Shown here: piece by piece, positions 17,256-24,939 of the stretch
How positions within the stretch are numbered: the first letter of the stretch is position 1
Layout of the letters: each line of letters opens with the position of its first letter
Origin: Mycobacterium sp. PS03-16
GTDB lineage: Bacteria > Actinomycetota > Actinomycetes > Mycobacteriales > Mycobacteriaceae
NCBI RefSeq assembly: GCF_004570325.1
Contig: NZ_SPQO01000018.1
Span: 1-64,000, forward strand
DNA: 64,000 nucleotides
Direction of reading: 5' to 3'
Program-made: the position numbers and the translations under genes
Notes under the pieces: generated by a model
What the model was told of the DNA's origin: nothing
Databases searched by the model: none
The model's input: the letters and a program-made list of their open reading frames with translations, nothing else

Positions 17256-17438
17256 TCAGGCGAGTCGGCTCTCGGCGTAGGCCAGCATCGCTTCCCGCAG
17301 ATAGTCGGCCAGCCGCGGATCCTCGGCGTTGTAGTGCGAGCGCAGCTCCGACGGCTCTTGGAGCGCTTCGGCCAGGCCGATATAGCCGGCCTTGTCGGGG
17401 TTCGCCCGACACCCGGGCCACGTGCTGAATCGACCAAC
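17256..17438 (-). pseudogene. remnant resembling the C-terminus of a TipAS/MerR regulator
   Basis: A 60-codon open stretch with no ATG or GTG near its start encodes a protein tail reading AGYIGLAEALQEPSELRSHY, then DPRLADYLREAMLAYAESRLA and stop. The GLAE...HY...LADYLR.A..AYA pattern is that of the TipAS ligand-binding domain at the end of MerR-type drug-sensing regulators. An in-frame stop lies directly upstream (17439-17441). It appears to be the surviving end of a deleted gene. The match is by memory and moderate. Confidence 0.45.
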
Positions 17439-17512
17439 TCACCGGACCACAACCTCCCACGATGACCGCGTCTCACGCTAGAAGTTGCCGTAACGCGAAG
17501 GTCAAGAAGGCC

Positions 17513-17584
17513 TCTCGCGCGAGTAGACGCAAAAATGCCCCGAAAGCGACGTTTCGGGGCACTTCTGCGTCTGCTCGCGCGAGC
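17513..17584. repeat. long inverted repeat (32-bp arms, 29 matches)
   Basis: Left arm starts CTCGCGCGAGTAGACGCAAA, right arm's reverse complement starts CTCGCGCGAGCAGACGCAGA; over 32 bp only three positions differ and the loop is about four bases. It lies 9 bp past the Old Yellow Enzyme stop (17594), so it could act as that gene's terminator. Its length and near-perfect symmetry are greater than a normal terminator and suggest a repeated extragenic palindrome. Confidence 0.65.
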
Positions 17585-17593
17585 AGGAACCGG

Positions 17594-18700
17594 TCAGGCC
17601 GACTTGGGCTCCGCCAGCTCAGCCAGCGTCGGGTAGTCGATGTAGCCGGCCGGACCGGGCGCGTAGAACGTCGCCACGTCCGGTTCGTTGAGGTCGGCGC
17701 CGACCCTCAGCCGCTCGATCAGGTCAGGGTTGGCCAGGAACGGGCGGCCCACCGCGGCGGCGCTGATCACGCCCCAGTCGGCGAGTTCCTCCAGCTGGCA
17801 GAAGCTGTCGTCGCGATCGCGGCCGGTGTTGAGCACCACCGGGCCGGGCCAGGCTCCGCGCAGCGCGCCGAAGGCGGGGTCCTCGGGGTGGATCAGCAGG
17901 TGCAGATACGCCAGACCGAGCGGGGCGATGCGCTCCAGCAGAGCGTCGTAGGTGCTCACGGTGTCGTTCTCGCGCATGTCCCCGGCGGTGTTTCCCGGTG
18001 AGATCCGCAGGCCGACGCGCCCGGCGCCGATCTCGGCGGCGACGGCCTCGACCACCTCCGCGGTCAGGCGGGCGCGGTTCTGCGGCGAGCCGCCGTAGGC
18101 GTCGGTGCGCTGATTGACCACATCGGACGAGAACTCGTGCAGCAGGTAGCCGTTGGCCCCATGGATCTCGACACCGTCCATCCCCGCGTCGATCGCCCGG
18201 CGCGCGGCGACCCGGAACTGGTCGACGATCGACTCGATCTCGTCGATCCGCAGCGCGCGCGGCACGGGGAGCGGCTGCTTGCCGGTGGGCGTGTGGGTCA
18301 ACATGTCCGCGGCGATCGGTGACGGCCCCACCGTCTCGAATCCGCTGATCTCGGGGTGCGCCATCCGGCCGACGTGCCACAGCTGGACGAACATCTTGCT
18401 GCCGGCGTTGTGCACCGCGGAGGCGATCTCGGCCCACTTGTCCTGATGCCGGTCGGTGTAGATGCCGGGCGTGTTCATGTAGGCGCCGTTGGCCTGCTCG
18501 CAGATGGCGGTGGCCTCGCTGATGATCAGGCCCGCTTCGGCGCGCTGCGAGTAATACAGCGCCGCGAGGTCGGACGGCGCGCCGTCAGCATGGGCGCGGG
18601 ACCGGGTCAACGGAGCCATGAAGATTCGGTTCTCGGCAGCGGTGTCACCGATCTGGATGGGCTTCAGCAATGCGGACTCGTCGGCCAGGGAGAAGGTCAT
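17594..18700 (-). CDS. Old Yellow Enzyme-family NADH:flavin oxidoreductase / ene-reductase
   Basis: 368 aa from ATG 18700 (MTFSLADESALLKPIQIGDT); the longer start at 18733 is less likely. FMN TIM-barrel ene-reductase: NRIFMAPLTRSRA (~24), the substrate-binding HxxN in VEIHGANGYLLHEF (~173), SDVVNQRTDAYGGS, and the C-terminal VGRPFLANPDLIERL phosphate-binding loop. It reduces activated C=C bonds such as enones, nitroesters or N-ethylmaleimide. The gene follows a RidA-like tail by 7 bp and is bounded downstream by a large inverted repeat. It is not present at this place in H37Rv, so it is an insertion between fadA and dapC. Confidence 0.9.
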   Translation of the reverse strand: MTFSLADESALLKPIQIGDTAAENRIFMAPLTRSRAHADGAPSDLAALYYSQRAEAGLIISEATAICEQANGAYMNTPGIYTDRHQDKWAEIASAVHNAGSKMFVQLWHVGRMAHPEISGFETVGPSPIAADMLTHTPTGKQPLPVPRALRIDEIESIVDQFRVAARRAIDAGMDGVEIHGANGYLLHEFSSDVVNQRTDAYGGSPQNRARLTAEVVEAVAAEIGAGRVGLRISPGNTAGDMRENDTVSTYDALLERIAPLGLAYLHLLIHPEDPAFGALRGAWPGPVVLNTGRDRDDSFCQLEELADWGVISAAAVGRPFLANPDLIERLRVGADLNEPDVATFYAPGPAGYIDYPTLAELAEPKSA

Positions 18701-18707
18701 GCTCGAC

Positions 18708-18914
18708 TTAAGCGCAGCTTCGACGCGGTTCATTCCCGGGGAGCTCGCAGTCGCCGACGATCGCCGTCACCCGGATCTCGACCCGCATCTTCGGCGCTCC
18801 CAGTGCGGTGACACCGGTCTCGGTCCAGATCGGCGCCCGGTCGGGCATCCACTTGCGCAGCTGCGCGGTCATGACCTCGTTGTGCGCGTCGCCGATCTCG
18901 TCCGGTGCGCTCGC
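18708..18914 (-). pseudogene. truncated RidA-family gene (C-terminal part only)
   Basis: The open frame ends in TAA at 18708-18710 and its last ~65 codons read DEIGDAHNEVMTAQLRKWM, then APIWTETGVTALGAPKMRVE and IRVTAIVGDCELPGN, the end of a RidA (YjgF/UK114) enamine/imine deaminase. The N-terminal half is missing: upstream of the Asp the frame runs into the antisense of the aminotransferase start at 18960. The remnant lies 7 bp before the Old Yellow Enzyme, so the two were once an operon. Confidence 0.65.
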
Positions 18915-18959
18915 CACGCGCCGTGCGCCCGCCGAGCGCGTCCACCTACGCTCGCAACC

Positions 18960-20123
18960 ATGACGGTCTCGAGGCTGCGACCCTACGCGGTGACGGTGTT
19001 CGCCGAGATGTCCGCGCTGGCGGCCCGCATCGGCGCGGTGAACCTCGGTCAGGGTTTCCCGGACGAGGACGGCCCACCGGCCATGCTCGAGCTCGCGCGG
19101 AAGGCGATCGCCGACGGCGTCAACCAGTACCCGCCGGGCCCGGGCATCCCAGCGCTGCGCGAAGCGATTGCGGCACAACGCAAACGACGGCACGGTGTCG
19201 ACTACGACCCGGACACCGAGGTGCTGGTCACCGCAGGGGCCACCGAGGGCATCGCCGCGGCCGTCCTCGGCCTGGTCGAACCCGGGTCCGACGTCCTGCT
19301 CATCGAACCGTTCTACGACTCGTACTCACCCGTGATCGCCATGGCGGGGTGCCACCGCGTCACCGCACCCATGGTCGCCGACGGGCGCGGATTCGCGATC
19401 GACGCCGACGCGCTGCGCCGCGCCGTCACCCCGCGCACCCGGGCGCTGATCCTCAACACCCCGCACAATCCCACCGGTATGGTCGCCACGGAGGACGACC
19501 TCGCGGCGATCGCGGAGGTCGCGATCGCGCACGATCTGCTGGTGATCACCGACGAGGTGTACGAGCACCTCGTGTTCGACGGCGGCCACCACCGGCCGCT
19601 GGCCGCGCTGCCCGGGATGGCCGAGCGCACCGTCACCCTCTCGAGCGCGGCCAAGATGTTCAACGTCACCGGCTGGAAGATCGGCTGGGCCTGCGGACCG
19701 GCGGACCTGATCGCTGGAGTGCGGGCGGCCAAGCAGTACCTGACCTACGTGGGTGGGGCGCCGTTCCAGCCGGCGGTGGCGCACGCCCTGGACAACGACG
19801 ACGCCTGGGTGGATGAGCAGCGGGCGTCGCTGCAGGCCCGTCGAGACACGCTGGCCGCGGCGCTGGCCGACATCGGTTTCGGCGTGCACGACAGCGCCGG
19901 CACGTTTTTCGTGTGCGCCGACCCGCGGCCGCTGGGCTTCGAGGACAGCACCGCGTTCTGCGCGCAGTTGCCGCACACGGTCGGCGTGGCCGCGATCCCG
20001 ATGTCGGCGTTCTGCCGTCCCGACGCCGGTGAACTCAACCACCTGGTGCGCTTCACGTTCTGCAAGAAGCAGGACACCCTCGACGAGGCGATCCGCCGAC
20101 TCGAAATGCTAAGGCGGCTCTAG
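18960..20123 (+). CDS. dapC: class I aminotransferase, DapC-type
   Basis: 387 aa from ATG 18960. PLP-dependent fold type I: NLGQGFPDEDGPP (~27), QYPPGPGIPALREAIA, TAGATEGIAAAVLG, NTPHNPTGMVAT (~165) and SSAAKMFNVTGWKIGWACG with the Schiff-base lysine (~225). M. tuberculosis Rv0858c at this locus is N-succinyldiaminopimelate aminotransferase DapC, in lysine and peptidoglycan precursor synthesis. The closely related kynurenine/methionine aminotransferases cannot be excluded from sequence alone. It is divergent from the fadA side and separated from it by the scar region. Confidence 0.85.
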   Translation: MTVSRLRPYAVTVFAEMSALAARIGAVNLGQGFPDEDGPPAMLELARKAIADGVNQYPPGPGIPALREAIAAQRKRRHGVDYDPDTEVLVTAGATEGIAAAVLGLVEPGSDVLLIEPFYDSYSPVIAMAGCHRVTAPMVADGRGFAIDADALRRAVTPRTRALILNTPHNPTGMVATEDDLAAIAEVAIAHDLLVITDEVYEHLVFDGGHHRPLAALPGMAERTVTLSSAAKMFNVTGWKIGWACGPADLIAGVRAAKQYLTYVGGAPFQPAVAHALDNDDAWVDEQRASLQARRDTLAAALADIGFGVHDSAGTFFVCADPRPLGFEDSTAFCAQLPHTVGVAAIPMSAFCRPDAGELNHLVRFTFCKKQDTLDEAIRRLEMLRRL

Positions 20124-20343
20124 GGCTTCAGGCCCCGAACACTGACGGACGGTGGTCCACACCGTCGGAACCACCATCGACGAGCAGCCGCGCCGTACTC
20201 GTTGACCGGCGGCGGAGCGTATCCGCCGCGCCCGAGGATCGGTTCCGCCGGAATTGCCGAATCCGGCACACGATGTCCGCGCAGGTCTACTCTCCCGCCA
20301 TAGCGGTCGCGAGCTCCTCTCACCGGTCGCGAAGGGGGCAGCC

Positions 20344-20688
20344 ATGCACACCACACAGCGCTTCGCCATCGCGCTTCTGCTTCCGGCTTTGCTACCCATC
20401 TCATCGGTGTTCACCGCACCCACCGCGCAGGCCGACTGCAGCAGCGCCGGGGGCGCCACCGTGTGCGCGCAGGGCGAGGTGCGCGGATCCGACGGGGTGC
20501 CGAGGGCGGCTACCCCGGTGGTGCCGTACCCGTGCGACTACGACTGGTACTGCGGCACCGACTGGGACCTCGACGTCGTCTGGGACCCCGGCCGCCCCGG
20601 CATCGGCGGTCCCGGCGGTCCCGGTGGACCGGGCGGTCCTGGTGCGCCCGGCCGGCCAGGGGGCCGCGGCGGCGGCGGACGACGTTGA
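20344..20688 (+). CDS. small secreted Gly/Pro-rich protein
   Basis: 114 aa from ATG 20344, the start that places a Sec signal peptide at the N-terminus (MHTTQRFAIALLLPALLPIS, cleavage after a QA-D near residue 32). The mature chain has paired cysteines (ADCSSAGGATVCAQGEV and PCDYDWYCGTDWD) and ends in a collagen-like GGPGGPGGPG, GRPGGRGG tail. Function is unknown; the cysteines suggest one or two disulfides in an exported protein. The preceding 220 bp hold no gene I can support. The hemophore-like gene follows after 37 bp. Confidence 0.65.
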   Translation: MHTTQRFAIALLLPALLPISSVFTAPTAQADCSSAGGATVCAQGEVRGSDGVPRAATPVVPYPCDYDWYCGTDWDLDVVWDPGRPGIGGPGGPGGPGGPGAPGRPGGRGGGGRR

Positions 20689-20725
20689 CCCCTCGAGGCA
20701 TCACCCACCGGACGAAGGAGCCACC

Positions 20726-21085
20726 ATGGTGCATCCAGTACGACTGCGCGTGTTGAGTGCGGCGATCGGCGCCGGAGCCGTCCTCCTCGGCGCCGCGAGC
20801 GCGGGAGCCCAACCGCTGCCGCCTCCCCCGGTTCCGCCACCGTGCACGGCAGCCGAACTGGCGCGCGTCATGTCCGGCGTCACGTTCGACACCTCTAACT
20901 ATCTGACCACCCATCCTGACGTCAACAACTTCTTCACCAGCCTCAAGGGCCAGCCCAAGGATCAGATCGGGGAGCAGGTCCGCGTCTACCTCGATGCCAA
21001 CCCGATGGTCCGCGACGAATTGCAACGGATCCGGCAGCCCTCGGTGGACTTCCGCCAACGCTGCGGCGTGCCCGCCACCCCGTGA
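20726..21085 (+). CDS. hemophore-related secreted protein
   Basis: 119 aa, ATG 20726 with an AAGGAG site seven bases upstream. Signal peptide MVHPVRLRVLSAAIGAGAVL to an AGA-Q-type cleavage near residue 28, then a Pro-rich spacer. The mature helical domain has two cysteines (PPCTAAELARVMSGV and FRQRCGVPATP) and the DTSNYLTTHPDVNNFFTSLK pattern of the mycobacterial haem-binding (Rv0203-type, MHB) family. Such proteins bind haem outside the cell for iron uptake. It is followed 3 bp later by a DUF4239 membrane protein. Confidence 0.72.
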   Translation: MVHPVRLRVLSAAIGAGAVLLGAASAGAQPLPPPPVPPPCTAAELARVMSGVTFDTSNYLTTHPDVNNFFTSLKGQPKDQIGEQVRVYLDANPMVRDELQRIRQPSVDFRQRCGVPATP

Positions 21086-21088
21086 TCC

Positions 21089-21871
21089 ATGGGCGGTCTG
21101 AACCTTCCGGGACTGTCGGCGTTCCTGGCGTTGGTGATCGCCGCCTCGATCGCACTGGCGGTGCTGAGTGTCTGGCTGGCGGACAGAACTGTCAACCGGC
21201 CGGGCGGGCGCAAGGAGACGGGCTCGCTGTCATCCTTCGTGACGACGGTGGCGCTGGTCTACGGCGCCCTGCTGGGCTTCACGGTCGTGGTGGCGTGGGA
21301 ACAGTTTTCGTCGGCCGAGGAGAACGTCACCAACGAGTCGTCGACGCTGGCCACCATGTACCGGCAAACCGTCAGCCTGCCGGCGCCGCAACAGGAGACC
21401 ATGCGCGGTCTGCTGCGCAGCTATACCGACGCCGTGGTGGCCGAATGGGATCACCAGGGCAACGCCTCCGCCAGTGCGGACGCCCGGGCCTCAATCACCG
21501 AGATGTACCGGGTCCTGGGCGGCCAGCCGTCGGTGACGTCGAATCCGATCGCCGGCGAGATGCGGGACCAGCTGAACACCCTTACGACCCAGCGCAACAC
21601 CCGCATCCTCGACGCCGAATCCCGCATCCCCGGGCTGCTGTGGAGCGGTCTGCTGTTCGGCGCCGTGCTGTTGGTTGCGCTGACCGCGTCCAGCAGGCTC
21701 GACATCCGGCGCAACCACATGATCCTGGCGGCCGCGATCGCCGTCCTGCTCGGGTTGCTGCTGTTCCTGATCTTCTGGCTCGACCACCCGTTCGGCCGCC
21801 AGCTGGGAGTCACCCCCGCCTCGTACGACTACACCATCCAGGTCTTCGACGGGGTCGACCAGATGACCTGA
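21089..21871 (+). CDS. DUF4239 (bestrophin-like) membrane protein
   Basis: 260 aa with two N-terminal membrane helices (LSAFLALVIAASIALAVL ~9-27; FVTTVALVYGALLGFTVVVA ~51-70) and two near the C-terminus (LLWSGLLFGAVLLVALTA ~185; ILAAAIAVLLGLLLFLIFW ~210). Between them is a ~110-residue soluble part beginning WEQFSSAEENVTNESSTLAT. This is the layout of DUF4239, which is distantly related to bestrophin channels; no function is established. It lies 3 bp after the hemophore-like gene, so co-expression is likely. Confidence 0.75.
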   Translation: MGGLNLPGLSAFLALVIAASIALAVLSVWLADRTVNRPGGRKETGSLSSFVTTVALVYGALLGFTVVVAWEQFSSAEENVTNESSTLATMYRQTVSLPAPQQETMRGLLRSYTDAVVAEWDHQGNASASADARASITEMYRVLGGQPSVTSNPIAGEMRDQLNTLTTQRNTRILDAESRIPGLLWSGLLFGAVLLVALTASSRLDIRRNHMILAAAIAVLLGLLLFLIFWLDHPFGRQLGVTPASYDYTIQVFDGVDQMT

Positions 21872-21884
21872 GTCTTCCCGGCCC

Positions 21885-22325
21885 TCACCCGCCCTTGACC
21901 TTGAGCACCCGCTTGCGCAGTCCGTCGGTCGCGGTCTCCATCAGCCCCTTGGCGCCCTTCTTCACCAGGAAGCCGGGCAGCGGCACCGTCGGGTCGACGG
22001 TCAGCTCGAACCGCACGCGCGTCCTGTCGCCGTCCGCGGTCAGCGTGTACCGACCCTCCTGCGCCCGTTGCTGTTTGGAGGAGACCAGAGTCCAGCTGAC
22101 GCCGTCGTCGTGGACGGTGTAGTCGAGCACCTGCTCGTCGCTGACACCGACGATCTTGACCACCTGACGCGAACGCTTCGGGCGGCCGTCGTCGTCGCGG
22201 GTGAGGATCTCGACCTCCTGGTGCGCCGAGGACCACTCGGTCAGCGACTCGAGATCGAACAGCACGTCCATGATGTCGTCGCGGCTCGCCTCGATGACGA
22301 CCTCGCGGGATTCTGTGATGGCCAT
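21885..22325 (-). CDS. SRPBCC (START-like) protein, Rv0857-type
   Basis: 146 aa. Helix-grip domain: SREVVIEASRDDIMDVLFDL at the N-terminus, WSSAHQEVEIL, RVRFELTVDPTVPLPGFLVK and the LMETATDGLRKRVLKVKGG C-terminal helix. The fold binds lipids, polyketides or other hydrophobic ligands. It is the last of three tandem paralogues on this strand (6-bp gap to the next) that match Rv0857, Rv0856 and Rv0854 of H37Rv; the far gene (Rv0855) that separates two of them there is missing here. Ligand unknown. Confidence 0.85.
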   Translation of the reverse strand: MAITESREVVIEASRDDIMDVLFDLESLTEWSSAHQEVEILTRDDDGRPKRSRQVVKIVGVSDEQVLDYTVHDDGVSWTLVSSKQQRAQEGRYTLTADGDRTRVRFELTVDPTVPLPGFLVKKGAKGLMETATDGLRKRVLKVKGG

Positions 22326-22331
22326 GGCAAG

Positions 22332-22778
22332 TTATGTGCCACTCTTCTTGACCTTCAAAACCTGTTTGCGCAGGCCGTCGGTCGCGGTCTCCATCGCGCC
22401 CTTCATCGCGCGCTTGAGCACGAAACCGGGCAGCGGCACCGACGGATCGACGGTGATCTCGAACCGCACCGTGGTCTTGCCGCCGTCCGGGGTGAGCGTG
22501 TAGCTGGCGTCCTGGCTCTTGAGCTGCCCGGCGCTCACCAACGTCCAGCTCGCCGACGTGTCGGTCCAGCTGTAGTCGACCACCTGCTCGTCGGTCAGGC
22601 CCGCCGCCTTGACTTTCATCTTCACCCGGTGCGGGCGGCCGTCGGGATGGGTCTCGAGCACCTCGGCGCTCTGGTACTGCGACGACCAGCTGGGCGTCGA
22701 CTCGACATCGGCGATGACGTCGAGGATCTCCTCCGGCGTCGCCTCGATGACGACTTCACGTGAATCGCTGACTGCCAT
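22332..22778 (-). CDS. SRPBCC (START-like) protein, Rv0856-type
   Basis: 148 aa, middle copy of the three paralogues. SREVVIEATPEEILDVIADV, WSSQYQSAEVLETH, the basic RVKMKVKAAGLTDEQVVDYS strand, TTVRFEITVDPSVPLPGFVL and the C-terminal GLRKQVLKVKKSGT. Same domain and likely the same ligand class as its neighbours. ATG at 22778; only 6 bp to the downstream copy and 27 bp from the upstream one, so a single operon. Confidence 0.85.
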   Translation of the reverse strand: MAVSDSREVVIEATPEEILDVIADVESTPSWSSQYQSAEVLETHPDGRPHRVKMKVKAAGLTDEQVVDYSWTDTSASWTLVSAGQLKSQDASYTLTPDGGKTTVRFEITVDPSVPLPGFVLKRAMKGAMETATDGLRKQVLKVKKSGT

Positions 22779-22805
22779 GCGGCTGACCCTAGCGGCAGAC
22801 GCCGG

Positions 22806-23255
22806 TCACGTGGGGCGCTTGCGCAGGTCCAGCACGCGGCGGCGCAGCCCGACAGTGGCGGTGTCGAGCACTCCCCTGGCGGCCCGCCGCAGCAGGAACC
22901 CGGGTAGCGGCATCATCGGGTCGACGGTGACCTCGAACCGCACGCGGGTGCGGTCGCCGTCCGGGATCAGCGTGTAGCGCGCGTCCTGCGACCGCTGGTA
23001 GGTCGAGCGGACGAGCGTCCAGCTGTACCCGTCGTCGTGATAGCGCAGCACGATCTCCGCCTCGTCGGTCACGCCGACGGGCGTTTTGACCGTGGCGACG
23101 CTGCGCAACGGCCGACCCGCGTCGTCTCGTTCGAGGATGCTCGAGCTCAGGTGCGCATCGGACCATTCGGGCAGCGACTCGAGATCCAGCATCACGGCGA
23201 GGATCTCGTCCGCCGGCGCTTCGATCACCACTTCCCGGGACTCCCTGATCGCCAC
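22806..23255 (-). CDS. SRPBCC (START-like) protein, Rv0854-type
   Basis: 149 aa from the GTG at 23255 (VAIRESREVVIEAPADEILA), chosen because it aligns with the starts of the two downstream paralogues; the much longer open frame upstream is antisense to the zinc-finger gene. WSDAHLSSSILERDD, SWTLVRSTYQRSQDARYTL and RVRFEVTVDPMMPLPGFLLR match the family. First gene of the three-copy operon, divergent from the UBP zinc-finger gene at 23292 with a 36-bp gap that must hold both promoters. Confidence 0.82.
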   Translation of the reverse strand: MAIRESREVVIEAPADEILAVMLDLESLPEWSDAHLSSSILERDDAGRPLRSVATVKTPVGVTDEAEIVLRYHDDGYSWTLVRSTYQRSQDARYTLIPDGDRTRVRFEVTVDPMMPLPGFLLRRAARGVLDTATVGLRRRVLDLRKRPT

Positions 23256-23291
23256 GGCGTCGACGCTACGCCCGGCGTAGGCTCCCGCACT

Positions 23292-23645
23292 ATGACCGAG
23301 GTGATCGATCCGGCCGTGCCGCCGAGCGGGACGGGATGCGTGGAGTGCGATGCCGACGGCGGATGGTGGGTGCACCTGCGCCGGTGCGCGGCCTGCGGGC
23401 ACATCGGCTGCTGCGACGATTCGCCGGCCAGGCATGCGTCGGCGCACTGGCGCGAATCCGGCCATCCCGTCATCCGGTCGTTCGAACCCGGTGAGGACTG
23501 GTTCTGGGACTACGCCACCGACAGCTACGCCGACGGCCCCGAACTCGCGCCGCCGCAGGCGCATCCGGCCGACCAGCCGGTGCCAGGACCCCGCGGCCGG
23601 GTCCCGCACGACTGGATGGCGCAACTGCGCCGCGGTGCGCACTGA
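23292..23645 (+). CDS. UBP-type zinc-finger protein
   Basis: 117 aa from ATG 23292. The first 60 residues carry a complete ZnF-UBP set of ligands: GTGCVECD, LRRCAACGHIGCCDDSPARH, ASAHWRESGHPVIRSFEPGE. In bacteria these are stand-alone domains of unknown role; in eukaryotes they bind free ubiquitin C-termini, which does not apply here. The second half is acidic and Pro-rich (ELAPPQAHPADQPVPGPRGR) and ends near a VPHDWMAQLRR helix. Divergent from the SRPBCC operon. Confidence 0.85.
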   Translation: MTEVIDPAVPPSGTGCVECDADGGWWVHLRRCAACGHIGCCDDSPARHASAHWRESGHPVIRSFEPGEDWFWDYATDSYADGPELAPPQAHPADQPVPGPRGRVPHDWMAQLRRGAH

Positions 23646-23690
23646 GCCCGCCGTCGTTTCTGTGCCTCGCGGTGAGGGTATTCCGCCGCC

Positions 23691-23858
23691 GTGAGTGACA
23701 ACACGCCGAAGACCACCGAATCCGACAATGCGCCCGCCGGCGCTGAGGACGATGTGATGAGCGATCCCGGGGAAGGCGCGGGCGACCGCACCGACTGGTC
23801 CAGCGAGGGCGGTGCCACGCCGAGCGGTCCGGCGGACACCGGCGACCACACGCAGTGA
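23691..23858 (+). CDS. small acidic hypothetical protein
   Basis: 55 aa from GTG 23691: VSDNTPKTTESDNAPAGAED, DVMSDPGEGAGDRTDWSSEG and a GPADTGDHTQ tail. It is Asp/Glu/Gly/Ser-rich with no hydrophobic core, so probably disordered. GAGGG lies ~14 nt upstream of the start, a weak site. It fills the 45-bp gap after the zinc-finger gene and ends 4 bp before the convergent epimerase stop. The composition is consistent with real coding (regular third-position G/C), but no function can be assigned. Confidence 0.5.
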   Translation: MSDNTPKTTESDNAPAGAEDDVMSDPGEGAGDRTDWSSEGGATPSGPADTGDHTQ

Positions 23859-23862
23859 CCCC

Positions 23863-24846
23863 TTAGCGCACCACCGAGGCCAGCGCCGAAAGCGTCTCGG
23901 CGCCGGTGTATCTCGGCGACCAGCCGAGCTCATTCTTGGCCTTGCTGATGTCCATCACCACCGATGTGCGCCCCGCGTGCAGCCACTCCAGCGCCGACGG
24001 CACATACGGTAGCCGGCCCATGACCTCCGAGGTGGCGACCGCCGCGATCTGCGGCACCCGAACCGGCCGGGCGCCGAGCGCCTCGGCGACATCCGACATC
24101 GACAGCACCCCGTCACCGGCGATGTTGTAGGCGCCGGGTGCCGCCGACGTGGTGACGGCCAGCGCGATGGCGCTGGCGACGTCGTCGTGGTGGACGAGTT
24201 GCAGCGGGGTGCCCGGATCGGGGAACGGCGGCTTGAGCAGCGGCAGCGCCTGGGTCACCCGGCGCACCGGGCCCGGTAACTGGTTCCAGGGCATCGCGTC
24301 GGACAGGGCCGTCGCCTTCGGACCCGCGACGATGCAGGGGCGTAGCACGTACACCTCCAGCGACGAGCCTGCGGTGACCTCGGCGAGCATGGCCTCGCAC
24401 TCGGCTTTCTGCTGCGAGTAGTAGTGGGCGGCGGAACCGCGCGGCGGCACGTCCTCGTTGATCGGCACCGGGTTGTCGGAGTGGTAGCCGTAGGCGGCGA
24501 CCGACGAGGTGTAGACCAACCGCCGCGGGCGTTGCGCTGCCACTGTCGCTTCGAAGACGTTGCGGGTCCCGGCGAGGTTGATCCGCGCGCTCTCCTCGCG
24601 AGACCCCATGATGATGAACGCCAGGTGCACCACCACGTCGGCGTCGGCGACGAGCGCGTCGACGGCGTCGCGGTCGAGGATGTCGCCCTGCCGGTAGCTG
24701 GTCTTGGTCCAGCCGCGCGCCGCCGGATCGAACGGCCTGCGGGCCATCCCGACGATCTCGGTGACGTCCGGATGGTCCTCGAGCGCTTCGATCGTCGAAA
24801 TGCCGATCTCACCCGTGGGGCCGGTGACGGCGACGCGCAGTGACAT
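23863..24846 (-). CDS. NAD-dependent epimerase/dehydratase (extended SDR)
   Basis: 327 aa. TGPTGEIGISTIEALEDH is the Rossmann turn (TGxxGxxG), VVHLAFIIMG and TRNVFEATVA follow, and the active site is YTSSVAAYGYHS with the Tyr/Lys pair in HYYSQQKAECEAML. The C-terminal half has the substrate-domain motif VLRPCIVAGP and NELGWSPRYTGAETL. It fits sugar-nucleotide or cholesterol/steroid-like extended SDRs in mycobacteria; substrate unknown. Divergent from the wax-ester synthase with a 93-bp gap. Confidence 0.85.
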   Translation of the reverse strand: MSLRVAVTGPTGEIGISTIEALEDHPDVTEIVGMARRPFDPAARGWTKTSYRQGDILDRDAVDALVADADVVVHLAFIIMGSREESARINLAGTRNVFEATVAAQRPRRLVYTSSVAAYGYHSDNPVPINEDVPPRGSAAHYYSQQKAECEAMLAEVTAGSSLEVYVLRPCIVAGPKATALSDAMPWNQLPGPVRRVTQALPLLKPPFPDPGTPLQLVHHDDVASAIALAVTTSAAPGAYNIAGDGVLSMSDVAEALGARPVRVPQIAAVATSEVMGRLPYVPSALEWLHAGRTSVVMDISKAKNELGWSPRYTGAETLSALASVVR

Positions 24847-24939
24847 GACGGTGAAGTTCCCGCCGAGTGCCTATCGAAACGTTGCCCGCGGCGGTCCGGG
24901 GGTAATACAAAGTAGTTCCACGAAGTAAAGGGGGCCGTA

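Noticed and set aside
17180..18960. The scar region as a mobile element or integron
   Set aside because: No transposase, integrase or terminal direct repeats are visible. The inverted repeats do not flank a common unit.
20120..20404. Small minus-strand ORF of 94 codons between dapC and the secreted protein gene
   Set aside because: Overlaps the signal-peptide gene and lacks a ribosome site; only a possible SDR-like end in another frame remains (listed as a weak finding).
20600..20690. GGTCCCGGCGG tandem repeat, possible minisatellite
   Set aside because: Explained by the collagen-like glycine/proline tail of the secreted protein.
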